This document shows, piece after piece, positions 28,471 through 38,393 of a DNA stretch of 64,000 bases; the first letter of the stretch is position 1; every line of letters begins with the position of its first letter. Source of the DNA: Pseudomonas sp. Leaf58 (GTDB lineage: Bacteria > Pseudomonadota > Gammaproteobacteria > Pseudomonadales > Pseudomonadaceae). The stretch is taken from the NCBI RefSeq assembly GCF_003627215.1, contig NZ_CP032677.1, positions 434,001 to 498,000 on the forward strand, in the 5' to 3' direction. The position numbers and the translations under genes are program-made. Under the pieces are notes generated by a model. The model did no database searches, was not told the origin of the DNA, and saw only the letters and a program-made list of their open reading frames with translations.

Positions 28471-29568
28471 CTAGTAAGCCTCAAGCGCTTTCAGCCGCTC
28501 ACCTTTAAGCGCTTCGCCCAGAGCCTGGCCAGTTAGCCCGGCCTGCACCAGCGGCTTCACATCCACCGCCCGCGCCGCCGCTGCGGCCCCTCGCAGATAC
28601 TTGGCCTGTGGATAACCCGCTTCGCCATCGCTCAGCGCCGCCATCTCGCACACCGCAATGAAATCCTCGAACCGCTGCGGCCGCCGGTACACATCGAACT
28701 TCTGCAGCAACTCCAGCAGGGCTGTGGCAGGCAGCTCCAGCGCCTGCTTGCCCTGCGCCAGGCACTCCCCTGTCAGCAGGGCCAGCTCCTGGCACTCCCG
28801 GGGGGCCTTGAGGCGCTGATTGACGGTTTTGATCGAAGCGGGGGCCAGTGTGTGCAGCAGGCAGGCCCAGCGCACATGCAGGGGCTGCTGGTGCAGTGCA
28901 GCCTGCTCCAGCGCCGTCAGCGCCTGGGCATCGTCTTCAAGCTCAGGCAGCAGCTCCTGTAAGGCTCCGCACCCGCGCAGCACTTGGAAGAATACCTGGG
29001 GCTGCGCTTCCATCAGCGCCCGCTCAATTTCCTTCCAGCTACGCTCGGCAGTCAATGCCTGCAGCTCGCCAGAGGCGCTGATCTGGCGCATCAGCACCAG
29101 AGTCTCGTCGGCAACCCGGAAACCTAGCGGTGCATAGCGGGCAGCAAAGCGAGCAACGCGCAGCACGCGCAAGGGATCTTCGGCGAATGCCGGTGAAACA
29201 TGGCGTAACAGGCGTTGATCAAGGTCGTCCTTGCCGTGATAAGGGTCGTACACTGTGCCCGTTTCGTCCTCGGCCATCGCATTGATGGTAAGGTCACGGC
29301 GGATCAGGTCTTCCTCCAGGGTCACCTCGGGGCTGGCATGAAAGGTGAACCCGCCATAGCCACGCCCGCTTTTGCGCTCGGTGCGCGCCAAGGCGTACTC
29401 CTCGCCGGTTTTCGGGTGCAGGAAGACCGGGAAATCAGCGCCGACGGGCCGAAAACCCTTGGCGTGCATTTCTTCGACGGTGGCGCCCACCACCAGCCAG
29501 TCGATATCGCTGACAGGGCGGCCGAGCAGGCGGTCGCGCACGGCGCCGCCAACTTTGTAGATGTGCAT
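28471..29568 (-). CDS. cca: tRNA CCA-adding nucleotidyltransferase without the HD motif
   Basis: Adds or repairs the 3' CCA of tRNA. 365 residues with the class II head motif [20 protein letters not shown] (catalytic Asp pair), [10 protein letters not shown] and the neck region. The enterobacterial enzyme has a C-terminal HD phosphohydrolase; here the corresponding stretch reads [13 protein letters not shown], without the HD dyad, so only nucleotidyltransferase activity is expected. The ATG at 29568 has GGAGAG six bases upstream; an in-frame TTG two codons earlier is rejected. A long hairpin abuts this ribosome site. Confidence 0.94.
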   Translation of the reverse strand: MHIYKVGGAVRDRLLGRPVSDIDWLVVGATVEEMHAKGFRPVGADFPVFLHPKTGEEYALARTERKSGRGYGGFTFHASPEVTLEEDLIRRDLTINAMAEDETGTVYDPYHGKDDLDQRLLRHVSPAFAEDPLRVLRVARFAARYAPLGFRVADETLVLMRQISASGELQALTAERSWKEIERALMEAQPQVFFQVLRGCGALQELLPELEDDAQALTALEQAALHQQPLHVRWACLLHTLAPASIKTVNQRLKAPRECQELALLTGECLAQGKQALELPATALLELLQKFDVYRRPQRFEDFIAVCEMAALSDGEAGYPQAKYLRGAAAAARAVDVKPLVQAGLTGQALGEALKGERLKALEAY

Positions 29569-29578
29569 GTGCAACTCT

Positions 29579-29616
29579 CCATAACTGCCGACAGGATACC
29601 CCGTCGGCAGCTATGG
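29579..29616 (-). terminator. Stem-loop between spoVR and cca touching the cca ribosome site
   Basis: On the minus strand CCATAGCTGCCGAC pairs with GTCGGCAGTTATGG (14 pairs counting one G-U) with a 10-base loop. No T-run follows; the last two Gs are the first bases of the cca GGAGAG. It may act as a read-through barrier or a translational lock. Confidence 0.6.
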
Positions 29617-29623
29617 CGTGGCT

Positions 29624-31192
29624 TCAGAGGTGGTGGATCACGGCCAGGTCCATGCGGCCGTAGTCGGCGCTTTCGCCATGCTCGCCGCGGGGTGGCATGT
29701 GGTGGGTCTTCATCACCTGGTCGCCCTGTGCGGTCTCCAGGTGGATGTCGAAGCCCCACAGGCGGTGCAGGTGCTTGAGCACTTCATCGGTGGAGTCGCC
29801 TAGCGGTTTGCGGTTGTGTTGCTGGTGGCGCAGGGTGAGCGAGCGGTCACCGCGGCGATCGACGCTCCAGATCTGCACGTTCGGTTCACGGTTGCCCAGG
29901 TTGTACTGTGCTGCCAGTTGCTCACGGATAATGCGGTAGCCAGCCTCGTCATGAATGGCAGGCACCAACAGGTCGTCGCGCTGGTCGTCGTCGAGGATGC
30001 TGAACAGCTTGAGGTCGCGCATCACTTTAGGCGACAGGTACTGCAGGATGAAACTTTCGTCCTTGAAGCTGCTCATGGCGAACTTGATGGTAGAAAGCCA
30101 ATCACTGCCGGCAATGTCGGGGAACCAGTGGCGATCTTCTTCAGTAGGATTCTCGCACATACGGCGGATGTCGGTGTACATGGCAAAGCCCAGCGCATAG
30201 GGATTGATGCCGTTGTAGTAGGGGCTGTCGAAGCCGGGTTGGAACACCACGCTGGTATGCGACTGCAGGAACTCCATCATGAAGCCTTCGGTGATCAGGC
30301 CCTCGTCGTACAGGTCGTTCATCAAGGTGTAATGCCAGAACGTCGCCCAGCCTTCGTTCATCACCTGGGTTTGGCGCTGTGGGTAAAAATACTGGGCGAT
30401 CTTGCGCACGATGCGCACCACCTCGCGCTGCCAGGGTTCGAGCAGGGGCGCGTTCTTCTCGATGAAATACAGGATGTTTTCCTGTGGTTCGGCGGGGAAG
30501 CGCCCATCATCGCGGTCGTTGCCCTTGTCGGCGCTTCTCGGGATGGTCCGCCACAGGTCGTTGATTTGACGTTGCAGGTGCTCTTCGCGCTCCTGTTGCC
30601 GGCGCCGCTCCTCTTCGGCAGAAATAGGGTAGGGGCGCTTGTAGCGGTCGACACCGTAGTTCATCAGAGCGTGGCAGGAGTCGATCAGGTCTTCCACGGC
30701 ATCAATGCCATGGCGCTCTTCGCACTGGGCGATGTACTGCTTGGCGAACACCAGATAGTCGATGATCGAACTGGCGTCAGTCCAGGTGCGGAACAGGTAG
30801 TTGCCTTTGAAGAAGCTGTTGTGGCCGTAGCAGGCGTGAGCGATAACCAGTGCCTGCATGCACATGGTGTTTTCTTCCATGAGGTAGGCGATGCACGGGT
30901 CGGAGTTGATCACGATCTCGTAGGCCAGGCCCATTTGGCCACGGCTGTACGACTTTTCCGTGCTGAGAAACTGCTTGCCGTAAGACCAGTGGTGATAGCC
31001 CAGCGGCATGCCGACCGAGGCGTAGGCGTCCATCATCTGCTCGGCAGTGATCACTTCGATCTGGTTGGGGTAGGTGTCCAGGGCATAACGCTCGGCCAGC
31101 CGGCCGATTTCCCGATCATAGGTTTGGATCAGTTCGAACGTCCACTCGGACCCGGTGGAAATGGGTTGGCGTCTCTGTGCTCTGGCGGTCAT
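29624..31192 (-). CDS. SpoVR-family protein (YcgB-like)
   Basis: A 522-residue cytoplasmic protein of the SpoVR/YcgB family. Conserved features include the aromatic-rich N-terminal block ([11 protein letters not shown]), [13 protein letters not shown], and the His-containing [10 protein letters not shown] motif that resembles a metallopeptidase site. Function is unclear; in gamma-proteobacteria it forms a stress and stationary-phase module with PrkA and YeaH. It overlaps yeaH by ATGA and is last of the three genes. Confidence 0.94.
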   Translation of the reverse strand: MTARAQRRQPISTGSEWTFELIQTYDREIGRLAERYALDTYPNQIEVITAEQMMDAYASVGMPLGYHHWSYGKQFLSTEKSYSRGQMGLAYEIVINSDPCIAYLMEENTMCMQALVIAHACYGHNSFFKGNYLFRTWTDASSIIDYLVFAKQYIAQCEERHGIDAVEDLIDSCHALMNYGVDRYKRPYPISAEEERRRQQEREEHLQRQINDLWRTIPRSADKGNDRDDGRFPAEPQENILYFIEKNAPLLEPWQREVVRIVRKIAQYFYPQRQTQVMNEGWATFWHYTLMNDLYDEGLITEGFMMEFLQSHTSVVFQPGFDSPYYNGINPYALGFAMYTDIRRMCENPTEEDRHWFPDIAGSDWLSTIKFAMSSFKDESFILQYLSPKVMRDLKLFSILDDDQRDDLLVPAIHDEAGYRIIREQLAAQYNLGNREPNVQIWSVDRRGDRSLTLRHQQHNRKPLGDSTDEVLKHLHRLWGFDIHLETAQGDQVMKTHHMPPRGEHGESADYGRMDLAVIHHL

Positions 31193-32460
31193 GTGGCTAA
31201 CCTGCGCTGGAAGAGTTCACGGAAGACCGGGTAGATGTCGCCGGCCGATACCAACTGCTGTTGGGCGAACGTGTCGGGGAAGCCTTCGCCGATGCGCTCG
31301 TATTCGTACCACAGCGCCTGGTGCTCGCGGGGTGTGATTTCGACATAAGTGTAGTACTGCACATGCGGCATGATCTGCTTGGAGAGGATTTCGCGGCAGA
31401 TTGGCGAGTCGTCGTTCCAGTTGTCGCCGTCGGAGGCCTGGGCGGCGTAGATGTTCCAATCGCTGGCCGGGTAGCGCTCGGCCATGATCTCCTGCATCAG
31501 CTTCAGCGCGCTGGAGACGATGGTGCCGCCGGTTTCTCGCGAATAGAAGAACTCTTCCTCGTCCACCTCGCGGGCGCTGGTGTGGTGGCGGATAAACACC
31601 ACCTCGATGCGGTCGTAGTTACGCTTCAGGAACAGGTACAGCAGGATGAAGAAGCGCTTGGCGATGTCCTTGGTAGCCTGGGTCATCGAGCCGGACACGT
31701 CCATCAGGCAGAACATTACCGCCTTGGAGCTGGGGTTGGGCTGTTTGACCAGCAAGTTGTACTTGAGGTCGAAGGTATCGAGGAAGGGCAGGCGATTGAT
31801 GCGTGCCTTCAAACGTTCGATTTCCTGTTCGACTTCCTGGATATCGGTGAAATTGTCTGGTTCCTCGACCCGCAGGCGGTCAAGTTCCTTTTGTGCCTCG
31901 CGCAGCAGTGCGCGGCTGCTGCCGGTTAGGGCGATACGCCGGGCATGGGCCGAGCGCAGGGTGCGCACGATGTTGATGCGTGACGGGTTGCCTTCGTTGG
32001 CGATACCGGCGCGCACGGTTTTGAAGGTGTCGGCACCGGTCAGGTGACGTTTGACCAGGTTAGGTAGCTCGAGGTCTTCGAACATGAACTCGAGGAACTC
32101 TTCCTGGGTGATCTGGAAGACGAACTCGTCCATGCCCTCGCCGGAATTGCCGGCCTTACCACGGCCACCACCACCGCCTCCACCTTGCGGCCTGGGGATG
32201 TGTTCGCCGGCTGTAAACTCTTTGTTGCCAGGGTGCACGATGGTCTGTTTGCCGCCGCGGCCATGGTGCAGCACCGGCTCGTCGATGTCGCGCCCAGGAA
32301 TACTGATTTGCTCGCCATGTTCCATGTCCATGATGGAACGGCGGCTCACCGCCTCTTCGACGGCCTTCTTGATGTGCTCACGGTAGCGCCGCAAGAAACG
32401 CTGGCGGTTGACCGTGCTCTTGTTCTTGCCGTTCAGGCGTCGGTCGATTACGTAGCTCAT
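31189..32460 (-). CDS. YeaH-type VWA-domain protein (UPF0229)
   Basis: 423 residues, normal for the family. A disordered Gly-rich stretch ([12 protein letters not shown], about 93-104) precedes a C-terminal von Willebrand A domain with the MIDAS start [11 protein letters not shown] (about 247). The ATG at 32460 follows GGAGGG. It lies between prkA and spoVR, and these genes work together in starvation responses, probably with the VWA protein as a partner of the PrkA kinase. Confidence 0.94.
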   Translation of the reverse strand: MSYVIDRRLNGKNKSTVNRQRFLRRYREHIKKAVEEAVSRRSIMDMEHGEQISIPGRDIDEPVLHHGRGGKQTIVHPGNKEFTAGEHIPRPQGGGGGGGRGKAGNSGEGMDEFVFQITQEEFLEFMFEDLELPNLVKRHLTGADTFKTVRAGIANEGNPSRINIVRTLRSAHARRIALTGSSRALLREAQKELDRLRVEEPDNFTDIQEVEQEIERLKARINRLPFLDTFDLKYNLLVKQPNPSSKAVMFCLMDVSGSMTQATKDIAKRFFILLYLFLKRNYDRIEVVFIRHHTSAREVDEEEFFYSRETGGTIVSSALKLMQEIMAERYPASDWNIYAAQASDGDNWNDDSPICREILSKQIMPHVQYYTYVEITPREHQALWYEYERIGEGFPDTFAQQQLVSAGDIYPVFRELFQRRLAT

Positions 32461-32469
32461 GGTCCCTCC

Positions 32470-32600
32470 GGTAGCTGGGAGCAGCTGCAAGCCACAAGCT
32501 TCAAGCTGCAAGAACGAGCAGCCACCGCTGCTGCAAGCTACGGCGCCGGGCTTGCGCTCGGCGCTGGGCAGCTTGGAGCTTGCGGCTTGTAGCTTGCCGC
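32470..32600. repeat. AGCTGCAAGCTTG-type imperfect inverted repeat
   Basis: The prkA-yeaH gap is filled with variants of AGCTGCAAGC / GCTTGCAGCT arranged as a roughly 75 percent inverted repeat (GCTGCAAGCCACAAGCTTC... against ...GAGCTTGCGGCTTGTAGCTT). It resembles a repeat class scattered in Pseudomonas intergenic regions. It lies inside an operon and probably folds in the mRNA. Confidence 0.7.
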
Positions 32601-32601
32601 T

Positions 32602-34524
32602 TTATTGCGATTTCCTGACCCGCAGGTACCATTCCGACAGCAGGCGCACCTGTTTGTCGGTATAACCACGCTCCACCATCCGGGTGACGAAGTCGTTGTG
32701 TTTTTTCTGGTCCTCTTTGCTGGCCTTGGCGTTGAAGCTGATGACCGGCAGCAGGTCTTCGGTGTTGGAGAACATTTTCTTCTCGATCACCACCCGCAGC
32801 TTTTCATAGCTTAGCCAGCTAGGATTCTTGCCGTTGTTGTTGGCGCGTGCGCGCAGTACGAAGTTGACGATCTCGTTACGGAAGTCTTTCGGGTTACTGA
32901 TGCCCGCCGGCTTCTCGATCTTCTCCAATTCCTCGTTGAGGGCGATACGGTTGAGGATTTCGCCGGTTTCCGGGTCGCGGTATTCCTGGTCCTGGATCCA
33001 GAAATCGGCGTACAGCACGTAGCGGTCGAAGATGTTCTGGCCGTACTCGCTGTAGGACTCCAGGTAGGCAGTCTGGATCTCCTTGCCGATGAACTCGATG
33101 TAGCGCGGTGCCAGGTATTCCTTCAAGTAGCGCAGGTAGCGTTCGCGCACTTCGGCCGGGAACTGTTCCTGTTCGATCTGTTGCTCAAGCACATACAGCA
33201 GGTGCACTGGGTTGGCTGCTATTTCGTGTGGGTCGAAGTTGAAGACTTTGGACAGGATCTTGAAGGCGAAGCGCGTCGACAGGCCATTCATGCCCTCGTC
33301 GACACCGGCGGAGTCCCGGTATTCCTGGATCGACTTGGCCTTTGGGTCGGTATCCTTGAGGTTTTCCCCGTCGTAGACGCGCATTTTCGAGTAAATGTTA
33401 GAGTTTTCGGGCTCTTTGAGGCGCGAAAGCACAGTGAATTGGGCCAGCATCTTGAGTGTATCCGGCGCGCAATGGGCCTTGGACAGCGAGCTGTTGATCA
33501 ACAGTTTGTCGTAAATCTTGATCTCGTCGCTGACACGCAGGCAATAAGGCACCTTGACGATGTAGATCCGGTCGATAAACGCTTCGTTGTTCTTGTTGTT
33601 ACGGAAGGTGTGCCACTCCGATTCGTTGGAGTGAGCCAGCAGAATACCCGTATAAGGAATTGCGCCCAGGCCTTCGGTGCTGTTGTAGTTACCCTCTTGG
33701 GTGGCGGTGAGCAAAGGGTGCAGGACCTTGATCGGCGCCTTGAACATTTCGACGAATTCCATCAGGCCCTGGTTGGCCCGGCACAGCGCGCCCGAGTAGC
33801 TGTAAGCGTCGGCGTCGTTCTGTGGGAATTCTTCGAGCTTGCGGATATCGACCTTACCGACCAGGGCAGAAATATCCTGGTTGTTCTCATCGCCAGGTTC
33901 GGTCTTGGCAATGGCGATCTGGTTAAGGATCGAAGGGTAGAGTTTCACCACCTTGAACTTGGAAATGTCACCGCCGAACTCTTGCAAGCGCTTGGTGGCC
34001 CACGGCGACATGATGGTATTCAGGTAGCGCCGCGAGATGCCAAACTCTTCCTCGAGGATGGCCCCGTCTTCGGTGGCATTGAACAGCCCCAAGGGCGACT
34101 CGAATACCGGCGAGCCCTTGATGGCGTAAAACGGTACTTTTTCCATCAGTTGCTTGAGTTTTTCGGCCAGCGACGACTTGCCGCCGCCCACCGGGCCCAG
34201 CAGATAGAGGATTTGTTTCTTTTCTTCCAGGCCTTGGGCGGCGTGGCGGAAGTAGGACACGATCTGGTCGATGCACTCTTCCATGCCATGGAAGTCGGCG
34301 AAGGCCGGATAGCGACGAATAACCTTGTTGGAAAAGATACGCGACAGCCTGGAGTTGGTAGAGGTGTCGATCAGCTCTGGCTCACCGATGGCCAGCAACA
34401 GCCGTTCGGCCGCCGATGCGTAGGCACTGCGATCCTCTTTGCACAGCTCGAGGTACTCCTGCAGCGAGAGTTCTTCCTGGCGCGTAGACTCGAAACGTTG
34501 TTGGAAGTGGCTAAAAATACTCAT
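32602..34524 (-). CDS. prkA: PrkA/YeaG serine protein kinase (AAA-type)
   Basis: A 640-residue cytosolic kinase with an N-terminal AAA+ module: Walker A LLGPVGGGKSSLAEKL near residue 110, followed by a C-terminal kinase-like domain rich in acidic helices. It is first gene of prkA-yeaH-spoVR. In E. coli the orthologue acts in nitrogen starvation and stationary phase. The 283-bp gap upstream has a TATACA -10-like element at 34604-34609 without a -35, compatible with sigma-S. Confidence 0.95.
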   Translation of the reverse strand: MSIFSHFQQRFESTRQEELSLQEYLELCKEDRSAYASAAERLLLAIGEPELIDTSTNSRLSRIFSNKVIRRYPAFADFHGMEECIDQIVSYFRHAAQGLEEKKQILYLLGPVGGGKSSLAEKLKQLMEKVPFYAIKGSPVFESPLGLFNATEDGAILEEEFGISRRYLNTIMSPWATKRLQEFGGDISKFKVVKLYPSILNQIAIAKTEPGDENNQDISALVGKVDIRKLEEFPQNDADAYSYSGALCRANQGLMEFVEMFKAPIKVLHPLLTATQEGNYNSTEGLGAIPYTGILLAHSNESEWHTFRNNKNNEAFIDRIYIVKVPYCLRVSDEIKIYDKLLINSSLSKAHCAPDTLKMLAQFTVLSRLKEPENSNIYSKMRVYDGENLKDTDPKAKSIQEYRDSAGVDEGMNGLSTRFAFKILSKVFNFDPHEIAANPVHLLYVLEQQIEQEQFPAEVRERYLRYLKEYLAPRYIEFIGKEIQTAYLESYSEYGQNIFDRYVLYADFWIQDQEYRDPETGEILNRIALNEELEKIEKPAGISNPKDFRNEIVNFVLRARANNNGKNPSWLSYEKLRVVIEKKMFSNTEDLLPVISFNAKASKEDQKKHNDFVTRMVERGYTDKQVRLLSEWYLRVRKSQ

Positions 34525-34603
34525 GACGTCACCTCGCTCGATACGTGGAGACGACGCCGGATCAGTCAGCTGATGCTGGCATGCAACCGGGTTCGCCGAT
34601 TGC

Positions 34604-34609
34604 TGTATA
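34604..34609 (-). promoter_or_regulatory. Candidate -10 of the prkA operon
   Basis: TATACA on the minus strand, 80 bases before the prkA ATG. No TTGACA-like element stands at 16-18 bp, a pattern often seen for stationary-phase sigma promoters. Weak evidence. Confidence 0.3.
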
Positions 34610-34740
34610 CCCCCCAGAACACCCTGTAACGCTACCGATGACCCGCACGCCGGTGTACCGGCTCTCCCCTTTTTTGGATGGCCTGAGCTTAAGCGTAGTT
34701 GGTTATCGGCAAGGTCAAGTGGCGAGCGAGGCAGAAGTTA

Positions 34741-34756
34741 CGAACGACCGTTCGTC
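34741..34756. promoter_or_regulatory. Perfect 16-bp palindrome in the prkA-glpE gap
   Basis: ACGAACGACCGTTCGT has 7-bp arms and a 2-bp centre. It lies about 215 bases before prkA and 52 bases after glpE. A hairpin AGCCCGC-GCCCCGT-GCGGGCT (34766-34790 region) separates it from glpE. TetR-type operators have this symmetry. The binding protein is unknown. Confidence 0.4.
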
Positions 34757-34807
34757 AGATCGCCCGCAAGCCCGCACGGGGCGCGGGCTGCAGTAAAAAT
34801 GAAAAAT

Positions 34808-35137
34808 TTATTCGGCGCTGCCTAGGGCGGTCTCTGCCGGGTAGGTGGCGCGCCACAGTTCAAAACCGCCGTCGACGCTGTAAACGTCGGAGAAGCCCTG
34901 GCCTACCAAGTAGGCGGCGGCGCTCTGGCTGGAGTTGCCGTGGTAGCAGACCACCAGGGTTGGGGCGTCGAGGTCGGCATTGCGGATGAACTCGGCGACC
35001 GAGTGGTTATCCAGATGCTGGGCGCCGGTGATGTGGCCGGCGGCGAAGGCCTGCGAGTCGCGAATGTCGACGACTACCGCACCTTGCGCGCGCAGGGCCA
35101 GTGCCTGTTCGGGAGGGATGCGCTTGAATTCGCTCAT
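34808..35137 (-). CDS. glpE: Single-domain rhodanese, thiosulfate sulfurtransferase
   Basis: A 109-residue cytoplasmic rhodanese. The active loop is CYHGNSSQS, with Cys as the persulfide carrier and six residues closing the loop, typical of GlpE. The helix [19 protein letters not shown] precedes it. It is last gene of the lptD-to-glpE run, 12 bp after apaH. Any link to glycerol metabolism is only from the E. coli name. Confidence 0.94.
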   Translation of the reverse strand: MSEFKRIPPEQALALRAQGAVVVDIRDSQAFAAGHITGAQHLDNHSVAEFIRNADLDAPTLVVCYHGNSSQSAAAYLVGQGFSDVYSVDGGFELWRATYPAETALGSAE

Positions 35138-35149
35138 GGGGGCTTTCCT

Positions 35150-36016
35150 TCAGGGTTTATCGTTCAGTGTAGTGGGTTGGGCCGGTGCACGAAGGGTGCC
35201 GTCGTCGGCGCAGTCACAGCGGTGGTATTCGCCGCTGTCGACGTTGTACAGGGTCATGGCACCGCCCCACACGCAACCGGTGTCCAAGGCGATGATACCG
35301 GGCTCGTCAACCTTGCCCTGCAGGGCGGCCCAGTGGCCGAAGATGATTTTTACATGGCGTGAGCGGCGGTTTTTGTGCGCGTACCAGGGCTTGTAGCCTT
35401 TGGGCGCGGTATCCAGGCCTTCTTTGCTCTTGAGGTCGAGCTTGCCCTCGGCGGTGCAGAAGCGCATGCGCGTGAGGCAGTTGGTGATGACCCGCAGGCG
35501 TTCGATGCCGCTTAGGTTCTTGCTCCACTTGTTTGGCTCGTTGCCATACATGCCGTCCAGGTACAGCTTCAGGCGCTCGTCATCGCGCAGCACTTCCTCG
35601 ACTTCGGCAGCCAGTTCCAAGGCTTTGCCCAGGGTCCATTGCGGCGGAATGCCTGCGTGAACCAGAGCGATGCCACGGGGGTCATCGTAATGCAGCAGCT
35701 TTTGCCGGCGTAGCCAGTCGAGCAGTTGGTCGGCGTCTGGCGCGTCGATGATCTCGCGTAGGGTGTCGCTTTTTTTCAGCCGTTCGACGTTGTGCCAGGC
35801 GGCCAGCAGGTGCAGGTCATGATTGCCCAGCACGCAGACCAGCGACTGGCGGATCGAATAAAGGAAGCGCAAGGTTGCCAGTGATTCGGGGCCGCGGTTG
35901 ACCAGGTCACCGACCAACCACAGGCGGTCGACGGCAGGGTTGAATTTGACGCGTTCGAGCAGGCACTTGAGTGGCTGCAGGCAGCCCTGCAGGTCACCGA
36001 CGGCGTAGGTGGCCAT
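35150..36016 (-). CDS. apaH: Bis(5'-nucleosyl)-tetraphosphatase, symmetrical
   Basis: Hydrolyses Ap4A to two ADP and also removes Np4 caps from RNA. 288 residues of the calcineurin-like phosphoesterase family: [16 protein letters not shown] and GNHDLHLL motifs carry the metal ligands. Its ATG shares one base with the apaG stop (TGATG), showing tight coupling. Confidence 0.97.
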   Translation of the reverse strand: MATYAVGDLQGCLQPLKCLLERVKFNPAVDRLWLVGDLVNRGPESLATLRFLYSIRQSLVCVLGNHDLHLLAAWHNVERLKKSDTLREIIDAPDADQLLDWLRRQKLLHYDDPRGIALVHAGIPPQWTLGKALELAAEVEEVLRDDERLKLYLDGMYGNEPNKWSKNLSGIERLRVITNCLTRMRFCTAEGKLDLKSKEGLDTAPKGYKPWYAHKNRRSRHVKIIFGHWAALQGKVDEPGIIALDTGCVWGGAMTLYNVDSGEYHRCDCADDGTLRAPAQPTTLNDKP

Positions 36017-36396
36017 CAGTGCAGTGCCCCGGGTACCGCCAGGCGGAAGGGGGCAATCTCGGCGTCGAAGCGTTTGCCGTCTTCGGCGAACATCTGGTAG
36101 CTGCCCTGCATGGTGCCAACGCGGGTGCTGATGACCGCGCCGCTGCTGTAGGTGTGGCTCTGGCCCGGGTCGATATTGGGTTGCTGGCCGACTACGCCGG
36201 CGCCGCGCACCTCCTCGACTTCGCCGTCACCGTTGGTGATCAGCCAGTGGCGCGACAGCAGCTTGGCTTTGAGCGAGCCATTGTTCTGCACGGTAATGGT
36301 GTAGGCGAAAGCGAAACGACTGTTTTCGGGGTCGGATTGTTCTTTGAGGTAGCGGGTCACGACGCTGACGTCGATCTGATAGCGGGGGTCGGACAT
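36016..36396 (-). CDS. apaG: ApaG/CorD beta-sandwich protein
   Basis: A 126-residue protein of the ApaG family with a fibronectin-III-like fold; contains the Gly-rich [20 protein letters not shown]. The function is poorly defined (cobalt and magnesium efflux phenotypes in enterobacteria). It is coupled to apaH. A REP pair fills the 207-bp gap to ksgA. Confidence 0.96.
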
Positions 36397-36494
36397 GCAA
36401 GGGCCTTGGGAGAACTGACGCAGTAATGCAGTCTAGGCCATTGAGAGGGGGGAGGGCCAGCGCTGTAGGGCTTGGGGTTTTGGGTTGTCTGTGC

Positions 36495-36591
36495 CGGCCT
36501 CTTCGCGGGTGAACCCGCACCTACCAGGGACCGCACACATTAGATGATTGTGCGGCCCCATATAGGCGCGGGTTTACCCGTGAAGAGGCCG
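36495..36591. repeat. REP pair, family A, inside the ksgA-apaG operon gap
   Basis: Inverted arms beginning CGGCCTCTTCGCGGGT and ending ACCCGTGAAGAGGCCG flank a spacer that also pairs (CCGCACA / TGTGCGG). Arms are imperfect. Confidence 0.9.
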
Positions 36592-36603
36592 CTCCAGGCT
36601 AAA

Positions 36604-37407
36604 TCAGGCTTGTTGCTGATTAGCAAGCTGGTCAGCCAGGCGCACGAAGGCCGCCAGGTCCAGCTGTTCGGGGCGCAGGCTGCCATCCACGCCAGCAGCC
36701 TCGATGGCCGCGCTGTCGAGCAGGCCTTTCAGGGTGTTGCGCAGGGTCTTGCGGCGCTGGTTGAACGCTTCGCGTACCACGCGTTCCAGTAGCAGGTGGT
36801 CTTTGGCCGGGTAGGGCAGCACTTCGTGTGGCACCAGTCGGACGATGGCCGAGTCCACTTTTGGCGGCGGGTTGAAGGCGCCAGGGCCAACATTGAACAG
36901 GTGCTCGACCCGGCAGTGGTACTGCACCATGATCGATAGGCGCCCCCAGTCACCACCGCCAGGGCCGGCCGCCATGCGCTCGACCACTTCTTTTTGCAGC
37001 ATGAAGTGCATGTCGCGAATCAGCCCAGCATGGCTGAGCAAATGGAAGATCAGCGGGGTGGAGATATTGTAGGGCAGGTTGCCGACCACCTTGAGGCTGC
37101 GCGGTGGCACGCCCAGCTGGTTGAAGTCGAACTTCAGGGCGTCGCCCTGATGCAGGCGGAAATTGCCGCGGCCAGCGAACTTGTGCTGCAGGATCGGCAC
37201 CAGGTCTTTGTCCAGTTCCACCACGTCCAGCTGTGCGCCGCTGCCCAGCAGGCCTTCGGTCAGGGCGCCCTGGCCCGGGCCGATTTCCAGCAGGTGTTCG
37301 CCCGCCTTGGCGTTGATGGCACGCAGGATGCGGTCGATGACGCCAGCGTCGTGCAGGAAGTTCTGGCCGAAGCGCTTGCGCGCCCGGTGTTGGTATTGCT
37401 CGTTCAT
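36604..37407 (-). CDS. ksgA: 16S rRNA (A1518/A1519) dimethyltransferase
   Basis: Also named rsmA; makes the m6,2A pair near the 3' end of 16S rRNA and acts as a late 30S assembly check. 267 residues: SAM-binding [14 protein letters not shown], acidic VVELDKDL and catalytic NLPYNIST. It overlaps pdxA by 4 bp. Confidence 0.97.
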   Translation of the reverse strand: MNEQYQHRARKRFGQNFLHDAGVIDRILRAINAKAGEHLLEIGPGQGALTEGLLGSGAQLDVVELDKDLVPILQHKFAGRGNFRLHQGDALKFDFNQLGVPPRSLKVVGNLPYNISTPLIFHLLSHAGLIRDMHFMLQKEVVERMAAGPGGGDWGRLSIMVQYHCRVEHLFNVGPGAFNPPPKVDSAIVRLVPHEVLPYPAKDHLLLERVVREAFNQRRKTLRNTLKGLLDSAAIEAAGVDGSLRPEQLDLAAFVRLADQLANQQQA

Positions 37408-38393
37408 GGTCGGTTCTCGGCCATCTGGTAGGCGGTTTCCAGTGCGACGCGCAGGCTGCCGGTGTCGACCTTGCCGGTACCGGCCAGGTCCAGGGCGGTG
37501 CCATGGTCGACCGACGTGCGGATGATCGGCAGGCCCAGGGTCACGTTGACCGCAGCGCCGAAGCCTTTGTACTTGAGTACGGGCAGGCCTTGGTCGTGGT
37601 ACATCGCCAGCACCGCATCGCAGTGCTCCAGATATTTGGGGGTAAACAGGGTATCGGCCGGCAGCGGCCCGCGCAGGTCCATGCCTTCGGTGCGCAGGCG
37701 GGCCAAGGTCGGCTCGATGATGTCGATTTCCTCGCGGCCCAGGTGGCCGCCTTCACCCGCGTGCGGGTTCAGGCCGCATACCAGGATGCGAGGGTTGGCG
37801 ATGCCGAACTTGTCACGCATGTCGGCATGCAGGATGCGGGTAACACGCTCGACGCGCTCAGCGGTGATGGCGTCGGCAATATCGCGTAGCGGCAGGTGCG
37901 TAGTCACCAAGGCCACACGCAGGCCACGGGTAGCCAGCATCATCACCACTTGCGCGGTGTGGGTCAGGTCAGCCAGGAACTCGGTGTGCCCGGAGAAGGC
38001 GATACCGCTTTCGTTAATCACGCCCTTGTGCACAGGGGCGGTGATCATCCCGGCAAAATGCCCGGCCAGGCAGCCTTGCCCGGCCCGGGTCAGGGTTTCT
38101 AGCACGAACGCTGCGTTGGCTTTGTCGAGCTGGCCTGACACCACCGGGGCCGCCAGGGGCGTATCCCAGACGTACAGGCTGCCCGCTGGCGCCGGCTGCT
38201 CGGGCCATTGGCCTGGCGCTACCGGCAGCAGTTTGACGGCCAGCCCCAGCTGGGCGGCCCGCTCGGCGAGCAGGTCACGGCTGGTGATGGCGATCAGGGG
38301 GTGAGGCTGGGCGTCGGCGGCAAGCAGCAGGCACAGGTCGGGGCCTATGCCGGCCGGCTCGCCGGGGGTGACGGCGAAGCGCAGTGGCTTCAC
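37404..38393 (-). CDS. pdxA: 4-hydroxythreonine-4-phosphate dehydrogenase
   Basis: Vitamin B6 synthesis. 329 residues with [12 protein letters not shown] at the N-terminus and metal-binding histidines ([24 protein letters not shown]). It overlaps surA by 4 bp and ksgA by 4 bp, the conserved surA-pdxA-ksgA order. Confidence 0.97.
   Translation of the reverse strand: MKPLRFAVTPGEPAGIGPDLCLLLAADAQPHPLIAITSRDLLAERAAQLGLAVKLLPVAPGQWPEQPAPAGSLYVWDTPLAAPVVSGQLDKANAAFVLETLTRAGQGCLAGHFAGMITAPVHKGVINESGIAFSGHTEFLADLTHTAQVVMMLATRGLRVALVTTHLPLRDIADAITAERVERVTRILHADMRDKFGIANPRILVCGLNPHAGEGGHLGREEIDIIEPTLARLRTEGMDLRGPLPADTLFTPKYLEHCDAVLAMYHDQGLPVLKYKGFGAAVNVTLGLPIIRTSVDHGTALDLAGTGKVDTGSLRVALETAYQMAENRP

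Noticed and set aside
34560..34620. Possible sigma-54 promoter before prkA (GG-N10-GC pattern)
   Set aside because: Only the two dinucleotides match; the rest of TGGCAC and TTGCA is absent, so chance is likely.
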